From: Purshia tridentata
Taxonomy: Eukaryota; Streptophyta; Magnoliopsida; Rosales; Rosaceae
Assembly: GCA_003254885.1 (NCBI GenBank)
Contig: QANT01002205.1
Location: 1-53,635 of the forward strand
DNA length: 53,635 nt
Reading direction: 5' to 3'
In this document: positions 32,258 through 41,973 of the stretch, piece by piece
How positions within the stretch are numbered: the stretch's first letter is position 1
How the letters are laid out: each line of letters starts with the position of its first letter
The notes under the pieces: model-generated
Databases searched by the model: none
What the model saw: only the letters and a program-made list of their open reading frames with translations
Told to the model about the DNA's origin: nothing
Position numbers and translations under genes: made by a program

Positions 32258-35191
32258 TGTCACGTCCCGACCCTCGGGCACGTGAACACCAACTGAACCT
32301 GAAAACTGGAACTGTTTCCTGAAACTGTGGGCCCTTTTTTTGAAACTGTGAGCCATGAATATAAAATAATTTACTGAAACCACTGTAAATTTCAAAAGCA
32401 CAATTATAAAAACAAGTTGTAAAACATTTTACATAAAAATCAAACTGTAAAACAATTTTTTGAAACACTTCTGGTCCCACTGCCTCCTCAGCCTGCTCAA
32501 CCTGCAAAACCGAACCCTGCACCCAACCACAGGTGCACCGGGTTTAAACACAAACCCGGTAAGCTTACTAGAGCTCGTATGAGTGAAACTACTGTAAACA
32601 TCAAATTAAACTCAAATTAATAATTCAGTAAAATAATCAAATCACAATCCATCTTAAGCCTCGAATCACTAAGCCTCGAATCACAATCAAACCACAAATC
32701 ATAAATCATAATCCTTAACCTGATCATCAAACCTCTAACCAATCCAATTCACTGTCCCAAATCTGTAATACCTCAATTATCCTCAATTGATCCCCTAAAC
32801 TGGAAATCACCTCGAATTACACCACAAGGTCCTGACTTAGAATCCCACTAGATTCTCCAATAATCTTGGAATCCTCAATATCCATTCAGAACCAACTTAA
32901 ACCTCAATTAATCTTACCACTATCCTCAAATAGATTCCTCAAGTTACACCTTAAGCTCAAACTTAGAAACCAACGAACTTTCCCAATAACTTAGAATCAA
33001 CCCTCATTTAAACCCTTGATCTCAAATAACCTCTATTACTCAAACCACGGTAACCGATTCTCGCCTAAACCTTTAAATTAGAAATCCTCAACACCTCACT
33101 GTCACTCTTTAAAATGCCCCAGCTTAAAAGCATTTTATAAAATCCACTGAAAACTCTTTGTAGAAATCCGCGTTTTAAATCCATTTTGCAAACTCTTTTA
33201 GAAAACAATAAAGCTGGTCAAAGTCTCAAATTATAAAACAAGTACTATACTTTAATAATCAAACCAATTTGTAAAATGCCAAGTTAAGAAAACCGTCACC
33301 TAATCCACATCCAGCTAACCTGCCGTACATGCGCAGGGCCTACGACTTGCCGTACGCATGCAGGGCCAATATCCTGCCGTACATGTGCAGAGCCAGAGTC
33401 TGTCATACACATGCAGGGCCAAAAACTGTTGTACATGCACGCAGGGCCGCCCCCAAAGGACAAGGCATCCCGACACACGGCCCAAAGCCTAAGTGTGTGC
33501 CGTGATGGGTCCCAAAGACCTGTATAATCTGAGAAGCTGAACGAGTACCAACTGGGTGCTTTGAAAACAGTACCAATCCGAAAAGAACATTTTCAGTTCA
33601 AACACCAAAATCCAGGTTCCAAACCCTTTTTTGATATAACGAGAAAACTAATCAAAACTCAAACTTAAAATTAAATCCTTTCTCAAAGAACCAACGTTAC
33701 CAAAAATTGATAAGTAAAATCAAATCTTAATTTTATCCAAGAAGAAACTGAATTCTCAAAATCAGTTCCCAAAACCAACAATTTACACTAAAACACCTTA
33801 AAAAGCAATAACCTTAAACCCCCGGGAATCCCAATCCTAACCAAAAGTCTCCACCTGGACTCACCGGTCCTCAACAAACCACTAAATCCTTACTTAGTCC
33901 TCAATCAATCCTTTAAATCCTCGGAAATTCCATTCCTAATTTCGTACCCATCTTAACTAGTAACCAGCAACCAAACAAACAAGCACTCAAAACAGCCAAG
34001 TAACCAACTAAACTGAGAGTTAAAGGATCCTAGGTTCACTCACAGTGTTCCGCACGAAAAGACCGAACTGCCCTTCGTGTCCTTTGTGGCTCCTTTGCTC
34101 GGATTCTAAAATCCGGTAGCATAACAGCATCGGAAATACAAATTCCCGTGCCGTGTACCTGTTAAGACCAGACAAACCAAGCAACAACAACAGAGTTCAC
34201 AAACAATCTGCTAACCAAGCCAACAAACAACTGAAACGGCGGGAACCACCACGCACGGGGGTTGCCCGACCTCGGAAAGCACACGAAAGGTCAAGAAGCT
34301 CACCCACAAGCTTGGCTGGTTGGCTCGAGGCCAAAAACACAAAAACTGGGTCACTGAAACCACCACACGCGGCGGGACTCGCGGTGTCAACGGGTGGTCA
34401 ACTGCCAAAAACGAAAGTCACGTTTAGCTAAAACGAACTACACATGGATGTAGAGGAGATCGAGGGGATTGATTCTCAAACCTGGGTCAACGGCCAAAAG
34501 TGGCCGGAAAAGGAAGAAAACTGGCCGGAAAGCCGCCGGCCTCCCTAGCTTCAATCTGCCGCCCACGGCGGTCCCACGGGTCAATCGAACCCACCAACAC
34601 GCTGGGCTCAACGAGAGGAAGAGATCTGGGCAGGTGGGAGGTCGCGTCGTCGTCGGAATCGCCGAGATCGCCGCCGTGACGCCGACTGTGCACGTGCAAT
34701 TCTTCTTTTTCCGAGCTGTTTCGAGAGGAGGCGCCACCACCGGAGGTAAGAAGGAGGAGAGCCAAAAAACCAGGCCGGCCCGCCGCCGGACGCGCCCCCA
34801 CGTGCCAACGAAAGGCGCGGCTGGGAGAGAGAATCACGAGAGGGAGAGAAGTTTCGGGAGAAAGGAGAGAGAAAATGCTGTGTTTTTCTGGGGTTATGTG
34901 CCCTTTTTAAAAACCAACTTTTCAAAATTACAAACTTGCCCCTCTCTTCACACGTCCGTAACTTTCAAACCGTAGCTCCGTTTGACGCGTGCTACGTGTC
35001 TACAAACTTGTGAGGATGAAACCTTTCCAACGAACCCAAAGTCAACGCGAAAAGTCCTCCCGAACAAAAAGTCAACTTTTTGCCCAACTTTAAAATTCGA
35101 AAAACGCCCAAACCGTTTTACTTCCCAAATAAAATCCCAAAAACCTTTAAAAAACTTTTCAAAACCACTTTGAAAGGTACGGGGTGTTACA
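32258..35191 (-). repeat. Long LTR (probably solo) nested in the Pack-MULE
   Basis: A 2934-bp block bounded by TGTCACGTCCCGACC and GGTACGGGGTGTTACA (TG...CA ends). On the minus strand it begins TGTAACACCCCGTACC, a frequent 5' LTR terminus, and a CATAACC/TCTCTC leader-like stretch follows some 300 bp in (about 34900-34800). It is sharply richer in G+C (34200-34850) than all neighbours, which produces several long overlapping frames that I do not believe are genes. No gag or pol. A 5-bp target duplication is not visible (GTAAT versus TTATA), so boundaries may be off or it arose by unequal recombination. Confidence 0.5.
33312..33448. repeat. Five-copy imperfect tandem repeat, about 27 bp
   Basis: Units of the type TGCCGTACATGCGCAGGGCC plus 6-8 variable bases occur five times in a row within the LTR. 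Each unit holds a near-palindromic GTACATGC/GCATGCAG core. On the minus strand the translated repeat is GPA(C/H)VRQ, but there is no reason to think it is translated. Confidence 0.8.
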
Positions 35192-36229
35192 TTATAGCAG
35201 ACAATCCAATGAAATAGTAACCGAGTGAGAAAATATAAGAAGACTTGAATATACTAGAAACTCCAGGAATGTTTTTTGGGATTTACTGAAATTACTTGCA
35301 GTTAAAAAACTATAAGGAAGTAACAAGAAGACTTGATTAAAGCACAAAAGAAATTTGGTTTATCAAAAATTTATTACATGTATGCATGATATAAATGTGT
35401 AACCCAAATAAAGTATCAACCGATTCAACCTCAAATTTTAATTGCTAAAAAAGATAGACATAGAGAGCAATTAGTACAACACAAACTGTCTTCTTAGCAT
35501 TCAAAAAAATACTATAAAAGCCAAAAATAGTGTTATAAAAAAAGCTATGACAGTGGACCCAATAATAGATCAAACTTTTTGATAGTTTCCACATCTATTT
35601 AGCATTTTCAAATGCTATCATCAATATTTTTTACAACAGAAAAGAAATGCTATTGTGTGTTTTGCATAGCATTTTATAAATGCTATAATAAATTTTTTAT
35701 TGGTCTTAATTAATGCTTTATTTGTGATATTATAGCATTTGTCGAGTGATATTATAGTGTTTCTTGAATGATAAAAGTATTAAAAAAAGCAAATGAAGAA
35801 CTACAAACTCGTTTCTTGTTAAATGAATTGAAATTACAAATGAACTCAGATCTTCATTAGTGATACTGCACTAATGTCACAATAACATTTATCCTTAAAT
35901 AACAAATGTAAAATATTTGGGTTCTAAAAAAAAAGGCTGTATAACAACATCCAAATGTTGGTTCTCCTCATTCCATCCTTGAACTGCAAAAAAGAAGATA
36001 TGCTAAGAGTTCCATCAAAACTATTGCATGGAATGAGTAATATTGGACGTATAGAGTCATGCCAAGACAAGTTGATTGAAATGAGTGAACAAAAAGTGAT
36101 ATCAAACACTGATGTAAATAAATATTCATATATACTTATACCTGCACTTGTATTTATCATTTTAGGTTTCTTTCAAATAAAGCTAAGAAAACATGAACTT
36201 CATGTAATGTTGTATTGTGAAGCATGGGT
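35192..36229. other. Pack-MULE interior, non-coding
   Basis: 35480-35770 contains many copies of TAGCATTT/AAATGCTAT in both orientations, a sub-terminal-type repeat cluster seen in plant DNA transposons. 35955-36160 holds frames on both strands with somewhat protein-like composition (plus: RVPSKLLHGMSNIGRIESCQ) that I cannot assign. Confidence 0.4.
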
Positions 36230-36465
36230 CCAGTTCAAGATCCACACCTTTTTTATTACCATTTTTACACCCTTTCGACAGGGCATTGACACAATGCTGA
36301 CACGGCTGCGTGTCAGCACATGATGTAGACATTTGCTATAGCCAATTAGACATTTACTGCAGTTAGTTAAAATTTTGTGTGTCGACACGATGTCGGCATC
36401 ATTTCGATGCATGCCTTGTCGAAGAGGTGTAAAAATGATATGTAAAACGGTGTGAATCTTGAACC
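36230..36465. mobile_element. Small MITE with about 60-bp TIRs
   Basis: Ends GTTCAAGATCCACACC and, inverted, GTTCAAGATTCACACC; TIRs continue through ATTTTTACACC and TTCGACA(G/A)GGCAT. The interior is rich in GTGTCGACAC-like motifs, as in the 30.6-kb MITE, so they may be one family. Confidence 0.65.
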
Positions 36466-37141
36466 TAATATGTGAAGAAGTAGTTTAGCAAATTTAATAT
36501 TCAAATCTAGACAGCTCTAAACCATAACTTTTTAAAAGGAAATGTTTGTTTTGAGTGTTCTAATATTATCCCAACAATCTTAGCCAAAAACAAAGTTGCA
36601 AGTAACTCAATAACAAATGAGAATATAGGTGTATAAAAAGAGTGGTGCTGTTAGTTTTTAGGATTTCAGGGCATACTTAGAAATTGCACCAAAAATACAT
36701 CTATGGTCAAATCGGTGTGATTCTTGTCTTGAAACGACTATTAGGATTCTAGTTTTAACTCACTAAAAACAAACTCAAGATTCTTTGCCAAAAGATACAG
36801 TTTCCAAAAAAACCACATGAAGGTCAGTGGCTATCATTATCTAACAAAATGGGGTTTGTGTGAAAAATTAGAACTTTTAATGTCCTTGTCATTGTCAAAC
36901 AATCAAACATACTCAAATACATTGTCAGAAGGATTTCACAGGGTTCACAACTAGGTTTAAGTCCTTTTACCTTATTATAAAGCTCGGTTTTGAGAGAAAA
37001 GCAAGACTAAATAAAGGGAAAATGTAACTGGAGAAACAAAAATACAAAAAATGAACATTATAACCTAACGTAGTTATATAAGCTCGACACGATGCAGAAG
37101 TAGGAATCAAAAATACTAAAAATGTAATATTACCGAAATAC
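36466..37141. other. Pack-MULE interior without a recognised feature
   Basis: AT-rich; may include introns of the unassigned minus-strand gene fragment to its right. Confidence 0.35.
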
Positions 37142-37610
37142 GTACTAGTGGATCAATGAGATCAAACTGCTTTTCACCTTTTATTGTCAAAGTCACATTT
37201 TGATTTGGCCTAAGTAGAAAATTAAATTAATGCTTGAGGATTTGGAAAGAGAAAATGGCAAACAAAGTTTAACTTGTGATAGAAATTACCTTGTATCATA
37301 GCAATATTCAAAATGGATATCAAAATTATTCAAACTCTGCCTACGTTTGATCATTGTGTTGAATTGAAAAATACAAAATAGAAAAACTCATTTGGTAAAA
37401 CAAACTTAAGAATCAAGAAAATATTATTAAACACATAATTTAAACTACTTACATTCTCAGTAATTTGTGTATAAGTTGGATCCTTTAGGTACGTAAATGA
37501 GATATCAATGTCAAAAATTTCATTGAATTAAAGATTAACAACACATTTTTCAATGGCTATTTTGGTAATAGTAATGTTGTAAGTTGGACTGGTAACAAGT
37601 TTGACATAGG
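37142..37610 (-). pseudogene. Captured multi-exon fragment of an unidentified gene
   Basis: Minus strand, three consecutive exon-like blocks with matching splice signals and phases. Exon a (about 37610-37453) reads TSPTYNITITKIAIEKCVVN, a stop, then FDIDISFTYLKDPTYTQITE and ends at GTAAGT. Exon b (37336-37290) follows GGCAG and reads SLNNFDIHFEYCYDT, ending AAG|GTAATT. Exon c (37209-37142) follows TACTTAG and reads PNQNVTLTIKGEKQFDLIDP, ending at a GTATTT donor. The alternating hydrophobic pattern suggests a beta-sandwich extracellular or adaptor-type domain. I do not recognise the family. One internal stop shows it is not functional. Confidence 0.4.
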
Positions 37611-37769
37611 AAGATTAATACAACTTGCATGATATTAAAGACAAAAGCAATTTACTTTCAATGCTAAGTAAACATCTCATCAACATATGCATGTTCAATT
37701 AGACCACTTACTATGATTCTCTAATATTGAATGGCATTTCTATTTGGCATGAGCTTCCATTATCACAAA

Positions 37770-38235
37770 ATTTGATTCCCACCAAAGCTCATCAAGTCAA
37801 AGAAATGTCAGATGGACTGGAGGTTACGGGCCTCAACTTGCCATTCCACAACATGAAACAAGGTGTATTGGGATCCCCCATAACCAAATCATCCTTCAAA
37901 CCACTATACCCCTACCAACCCAACACACAGTTACATAATCACAAACAATCAATCATTCAGACATTTCATCATACAGATAGAGAGCATACATATTGATACA
38001 TACCAACATGGTCAACATGCAATCTGATGGCTGAAAATTGATGGGTCCTTCCTCCTAGAGATAGGCATCCCTCTCAATGGTGATGATGTTGTCTCCAACG
38101 CAGTTGCTGGCCTCCATTAGTATCAAATTCAGAACGTCGTTGTGCTTGGTGGCTAGTGCCTGAGCGATGCAGAGCTCGTTGATCCCACCGCTCACCACCA
38201 CACAATCAACCTCACTCGACTACCCACCTTCTACG
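37770..38235 (-). pseudogene. Captured protoporphyrinogen oxidase fragment, copy A
   Basis: Minus strand: VDCVVVSGG, LCIAQALATKHND, NIITIE, EEGP.NFQPSD, MLTMLV; then an intron (GT...AG, about 38012-37915) and a second block resembling GLKDDLVMGDP. This is the N-terminal FAD-binding (Rossmann) region of plant plastid protoporphyrinogen IX oxidase (PPOX, which oxidises protoporphyrinogen IX in haem and chlorophyll synthesis). The family GGGISG signature reads SGGINE here, and there is a stop at the expected Trp. The transit peptide, C-terminal domains and active site are absent. The intron is kept. Lies just inside the right TIR of the 9.56-kb element. Confidence 0.75.
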
Positions 38236-38389
38236 TCAAACTCCAGTAGAGTAATGGTGGAGGACTCTTTGGTAGCATTGCCATTTGGGAGTGGTGAGTG
38301 GGTTTGGTTGTTTGGGATCTACCAAATGGAGAGAGATTGGTGACTCTGAAGGCATGGGAAGAGAAGAGGCCAAGAGATTTCTGAGTCTG

Positions 38390-38584
38390 CTAGGGCCATT
38401 AGTAGAGATGAATGAGAGAAAAAGAAGGGGTGAGGCACATTTTCTTAAAAGGGGCATTATTGTCTTCTTATCACGGGGCTTTTTTTGTCCGAAATGAGGC
38501 AAAGAGCTATAAAAGATTAGGATGGGAGGGAAGGGTTAAAAAAGTGTTTTTGGTATTAATTAGGTACATTTAATAAAATTACCC
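38390..38584 (-). repeat. Right TIR of the Pack-MULE-like element
   Basis: Inverted copy of 29021-29225 and of 38674-38880. Ends TAAAATTACCC, followed by the TTTGCTTT duplicate. Confidence 0.8.
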
Positions 38585-38673
38585 TTTGCTTTTGTTAACA
38601 AAAATAAGTTTTCAAAGAAATTTTTAACATTATTTTCTAAGAAAATTCACACTGAAAATACTCAAAATTAAAT
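38585..38673. repeat. Dispersed repeat R, copy 2, 3' part
   Basis: Eighty-nine bases matching 3249-3337 (TTTGCTTTTGTTAACA to CTCAAAATTAAAT). Together with 28590-29020 it restores one R copy, split by the composite element. It ends where a second GGGTAATTTT terminus begins. Confidence 0.85.
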
Positions 38674-39502
38674 GGGTAATTTTATTAAATATACCTAATT
38701 AATACCAAAAACACTTTTTTAGCCCCTTCCTCCTATTCTAATCTTTTATAGCTCTTTGCCTTATTTCGGACAAAATTGACCCCTGATAGGTAGACAATAA
38801 TACCCGCGTGCCTCACGTCTTCTCTTTCTCTCATTCATCTCTGCCAATGGCCATGGCAGACTCAGAAACCTTTTAGCCTCTTCTCCTCTCAGCCTCGTCT
38901 CTTCCCATGCCTTCATAGTCACCAACTTCCCTCTATTTGGTGGGCCCCAAACCAACCAAACCTACTCACCACTCTCAAATGGCGATGCTACTCTGTTGCC
39001 AAAGAGTGCTCCACCATTCCTTCACTAGAGTTCAACATAGAAGGTGGGTAGTCGGGTGCCATTGACTGCGTGGTGGTAGGAGGTGGGATGAGCGGGCTCT
39101 GTACCGCTCAGGCGCTGGCCACCAAGCACAACAACGTCGTTCTGATTTCATACTAATGGAGGCTAGAGACCACGTTGGAGGCAACATCATCACCGTCGAG
39201 AGGGGACAGCTTTCTCTGGGAGAAGGGACCCAATATTTTTCAACGGTCGGATTTCATGTTGACCATGCTGGTATGTATCACTATATATAAGTATGTGAGT
39301 ATGTGAGTATGTGATGGATAATTATGTTGGGTTGGTAGGTGGACAATGGTCTGAAGGATGAATTGGCTCTAGGGGATCCCATGCATCTTGTTTCGTGTTG
39401 TATGGCAAGTTGAGAGCCGTAGCCTCCAATCCATTTGAAATTTTCTTTGACTTGATGAGCTTCAGCGAGAAAATCAAGGTTGTCATTTAAATGAAAGGGA
39501 TG
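38674..39502 (+). mobile_element. Second Pack-MULE end (copy B), truncated
   Basis: Starts GGGTAATTTTATTAAATATA and mirrors the right end of the 9.56-kb element (38584 back to about 37757): TIR, C/T-rich block, then the protoporphyrinogen oxidase fragment. Similarity stops near 39485, and a gypsy LTR begins at 39503. The far TIR is not found in the window, so this copy is truncated or was broken by later insertions. Confidence 0.7.
39040..39485 (+). pseudogene. Captured protoporphyrinogen oxidase fragment, copy B
   Basis: Plus strand: IDCVVVGGGMSGLCTAQALA then TKHNN, a frameshift, GGN and WEEGP in shifted frames, MLTMLV, a 68-bp intron (39271-39338, GTATGT...GGTAG), then VDNGLKDELALGDP, a further shift, and YGKLRAVASNPFEIFFDLMS. 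It covers the Rossmann FAD-binding motif (here an intact VVVGGGMSGLC) and part of the next exon. It is better preserved than copy A at the FAD motif but has at least two frameshifts. Same protein family and same break points as copy A, so the two derive from one capture. Confidence 0.75.
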
Positions 39503-40440
39503 TGTTGATGCAAAAATCTGTCGATGATCCTTACACACAACTTAAATGCGGGTTGTTGGTGACGTGGTGAGTTGAGCGACCGAGCGGACGATCCGAGCGC
39601 GACAACTGATTGTTTTCTGGATCTCTTCCTGCACAATGAACAGAAAAGGGCACCGGTGTGGTACTGGCCAGAGGTACTCCGATGGCAAAGTCAGAGAGAT
39701 GCAAGAAGGAGGATGCAAGAAGTGCTGAATAACACAGCAAGAGCTTGGGAAGAATATGAAGGAAAAGAGGTCAGGTTTCTGGGTAAGCTTTTCCAGAGCT
39801 TGGGCTAGTTTTTCTCAGATATCTGTGTCCTCCTGCCTTGTGGTTGTGCTCTTACTTATAGGCAAAGGGATTGGGATATTTTGGCTGGCCTGTAGGTGTG
39901 ATCATGGCTGATCATAGGTCTTAGAGGCTAAGTTTGCAGAACAGGCTGGATTACTGACAGGTTTCTTATTTAATGCAAGAGGGATGGTTAGCGAAGGGCT
40001 GCAAGTCGCATGCATTAAATGGAAAGCAAGGCAGAGTGGAAAGGCCATAAATGCAAAGCATAAAGTTACCTTTGGAGTGTTAGGCGCAATAACTACCATC
40101 TGGGTTTGTGCTTGGCTCGGAAGAGGATGAGTCGAGGCTTAATCACTCCGATCCGAGTGGGGCTTCCAGTGGTGGTAGACCTGTGGGGAAGTTCAGTACA
40201 TCCACGCAGTGTTCGGATCAGAAGGCAGTTGATTCCGATCCGAACACGAAGATGACAGAGCAAACGAATAGGTAGTTTGTCGAAGGAAGACATTCAGACA
40301 TATTCCGATCCAAATTCAGAATCCGATCCGAATGACTGGTGAATTTGCAAACCTTGCTTCTCACGATAAGTCGACATGACTGGTTCGGATCGGATCCGAT
40401 GGTAAGATCCGATCCGACAGAGTTGCGTCGATGGATCGTT
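39503..40440 (+). repeat. Gypsy LTR (copy iv), truncated by the copia element
   Basis: Starts TGTTGATGCAAAAATCTG and follows the other copies (GACGTGG, GGTACTCCGATGGCAAAGTC, CTTACTTATAGGCAAA, ATTTAATG blocks). The second half is full of ATCCGATCCGA-like repeats (40080-40430). Ends abruptly at the copia LTR (40441) and I do not find its continuation right of 46568. Confidence 0.6.
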
Positions 40441-40890
40441 TGTTATACCATATTAGTGCACATGAACTAAAACACAAACCTGGGAGTGCCATTGAAATTG
40501 ACCCGAAACCAAAAGTGCAGCACCAGAAAAATGGATACCCTGCTATAGAGCTCTTCTCCTCAAGACGATCCCTTAATCTCTTATTCCAGATGGGGTTGAA
40601 TGCCTTAATGAGTGTCTTTGATCGTTAGAAGAGGGACCTCTATTTATAATGCATCACTTCAAGTGTCATTCCCATCAAGAATCACTTGAGTGACCTTTTG
40701 CAATATCAATAGGTAATCCTAAGTCCACAAGGTAAGGAAAAACTTATTAAGTCCTCTGCTACCGAAACCTTATAGCATGCAAGGACTAAATGATCAATTG
40801 ATGTGAGTTCCTAATCAAACACTATAGCCTTTAATCCTAATGTGATTAGAAGACCAAAACCTTATGGCTTTAAGACACAAAAGTCTTACA
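40441..40890 (-). repeat. 3' LTR of the copia element
   Basis: Four hundred and fifty bp; in plus orientation starts TGTTATACCATATTAG and ends AAAGTCTTACA. A polypurine tract (CCAAGTGGGAGAA on the minus strand) lies directly inside it. Confidence 0.95.
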
Positions 40891-40903
40891 TTCTCCCACT
40901 TGG
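40891..40903 (-). other. Polypurine tract of the copia element
   Basis: Reads CCAAGTGGGAGAA on the minus strand immediately before the 3' LTR; primes plus-strand DNA synthesis in this family. Confidence 0.85.
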
Positions 40904-41562
40904 TCAAATAATCACTAAGGCCTAATGTTGATTACTGTAATGGCCATATTGAAACTCAACTCAACTTAACTTAATTCCTTAAATCAAGCCACTGTCAGAA
41001 AAAAAAAATGGTATTGAATTATCAAGACACATTGAATGATAGTCACTCAAGGTCTTTATAACCACACATATCCATTTTTTAAACCCACATGAGGCATCCG
41101 TCAAGACTAGGATTACAGAATTTCATAACCCTTTCTAAGTCCCCTTTAGAGATTACCAAGATCTCGATCTGCCACAGGGCAGACACTTTCATGTATTCAT
41201 GTTTTATGCAGTCACTTTATTTGCTAGCTATACTGCATAATGGCATGCTGCTATATACATTTATCGAAAGAATAGAATGTCAATATTGGAAAATTTTAAT
41301 AGCCTCAAAATAAACAAAATACTGAATGAAATCACCAACATTCATTGAAAAAAAAAGCTCAAAATGTCAGTCAAGACCCAAAACAATAATCTATTAGTAA
41401 AAAAAGAACTAAAACACAACTCCCACTAATCTGAGGCATCATCAAAACTTGCTAGTAGCCCCATGCTTTTTACATGCCTGTGAAAACCACATTTGGAAGC
41501 CCTTTATTTAGTGGATCAGCAATCATGGAGCCCGTGTTGATGTGCTCAAGTCTGGTATGTCC

Positions 41563-41970
41563 CTACTTCACTTTCTCTCTTACTAACAAGTATTTAATGT
41601 CCAAGTGCTTAGTTCCTGAAGACCTCTTATTGATTTTAGTAAAAAATACTGCTGCACTATTGTCATTCCATAACTGTATAGGTTTCTCAATTGAGTTCAC
41701 CACCTGTAGGCTTGAAATAAAATTCTTTAGCCAAATTGCTTGTAGAGTGGCTTCATAACAGGCAATAAATTCTGCCTGCATAGTGGATGCAGCAATAAGA
41801 GATTGTTTTACACTCTTCTAGGAAACAGCACCACCTCCAAATAAGAACACAAAACTTGAGGTTGATTTTAGTGAGTCCACACATCCTGCAAAATCAGCAT
41901 CAGCGTATCCTACCAATTCCAGATTTGCACTTCTCTTATACACTAGTTTGTAGTCTTTGGTTCTTTGCAA
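41563..41970 (-). pseudogene. Copia RNase H domain remnant
   Basis: Minus strand: AEFIACYEATLQAIWLKNF, LWNDNSAAVFFTKI and GTKHLDIKYLLVREKV, the C-terminal RNase H signature of copia Pol (ending with the usual H.DI...FVRE-like block). An upstream stretch (about 41970-41790) carries ADADFAGC-type sequence with a nonsense codon where a Trp is expected. It continues from RT after another nonsense codon at about 41973. Confidence 0.85.
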
Positions 41971-41973
41971 ATA

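Larger units (their letters stand above)
29021..38584. mobile_element. Pack-MULE-like composite element, 9.56 kb
   Basis: Both ends carry the same inverted terminus GGGTAATTTTATTAAATGTA. TIR similarity extends about 200 bp (29021-29225 against 38584-38390) through CTAATCTTTTATAGCTCTTT and a C/T-rich block. The flanks are TTTGCTTT on each side (29013-29020, 38585-38592). Joining the flanks recreates repeat R as seen uninterrupted at 2804-3337, which fixes the boundaries independently. Inside are fragments of several host genes (29632-30097, 30912-31070, 37142-37610, 37770-38235), some with introns kept, plus nested insertions (LTR 32258-35191; small MITEs 30630-30808 and 36230-36465). I see no transposase. 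Long TIRs, G start, an 8- to 9-bp duplication and multi-gene cargo fit a Pack-MULE. Confidence 0.75.

Noticed and set aside
33312..33448. A CRISPR-like array
   Set aside because: Repeat units are adjacent and imperfect without true spacers, in a plant LTR with no cas genes.
34608..34925. Arg/Ser-rich protein in the GC-rich block
   Set aside because: Composition is explained by base content; no ATG context, domain or neighbour to support it.
34153..34975. Several overlapping long frames on both strands
   Set aside because: They follow from high G+C in the nested LTR; no domain or conserved motif and strong overlap in five frames.
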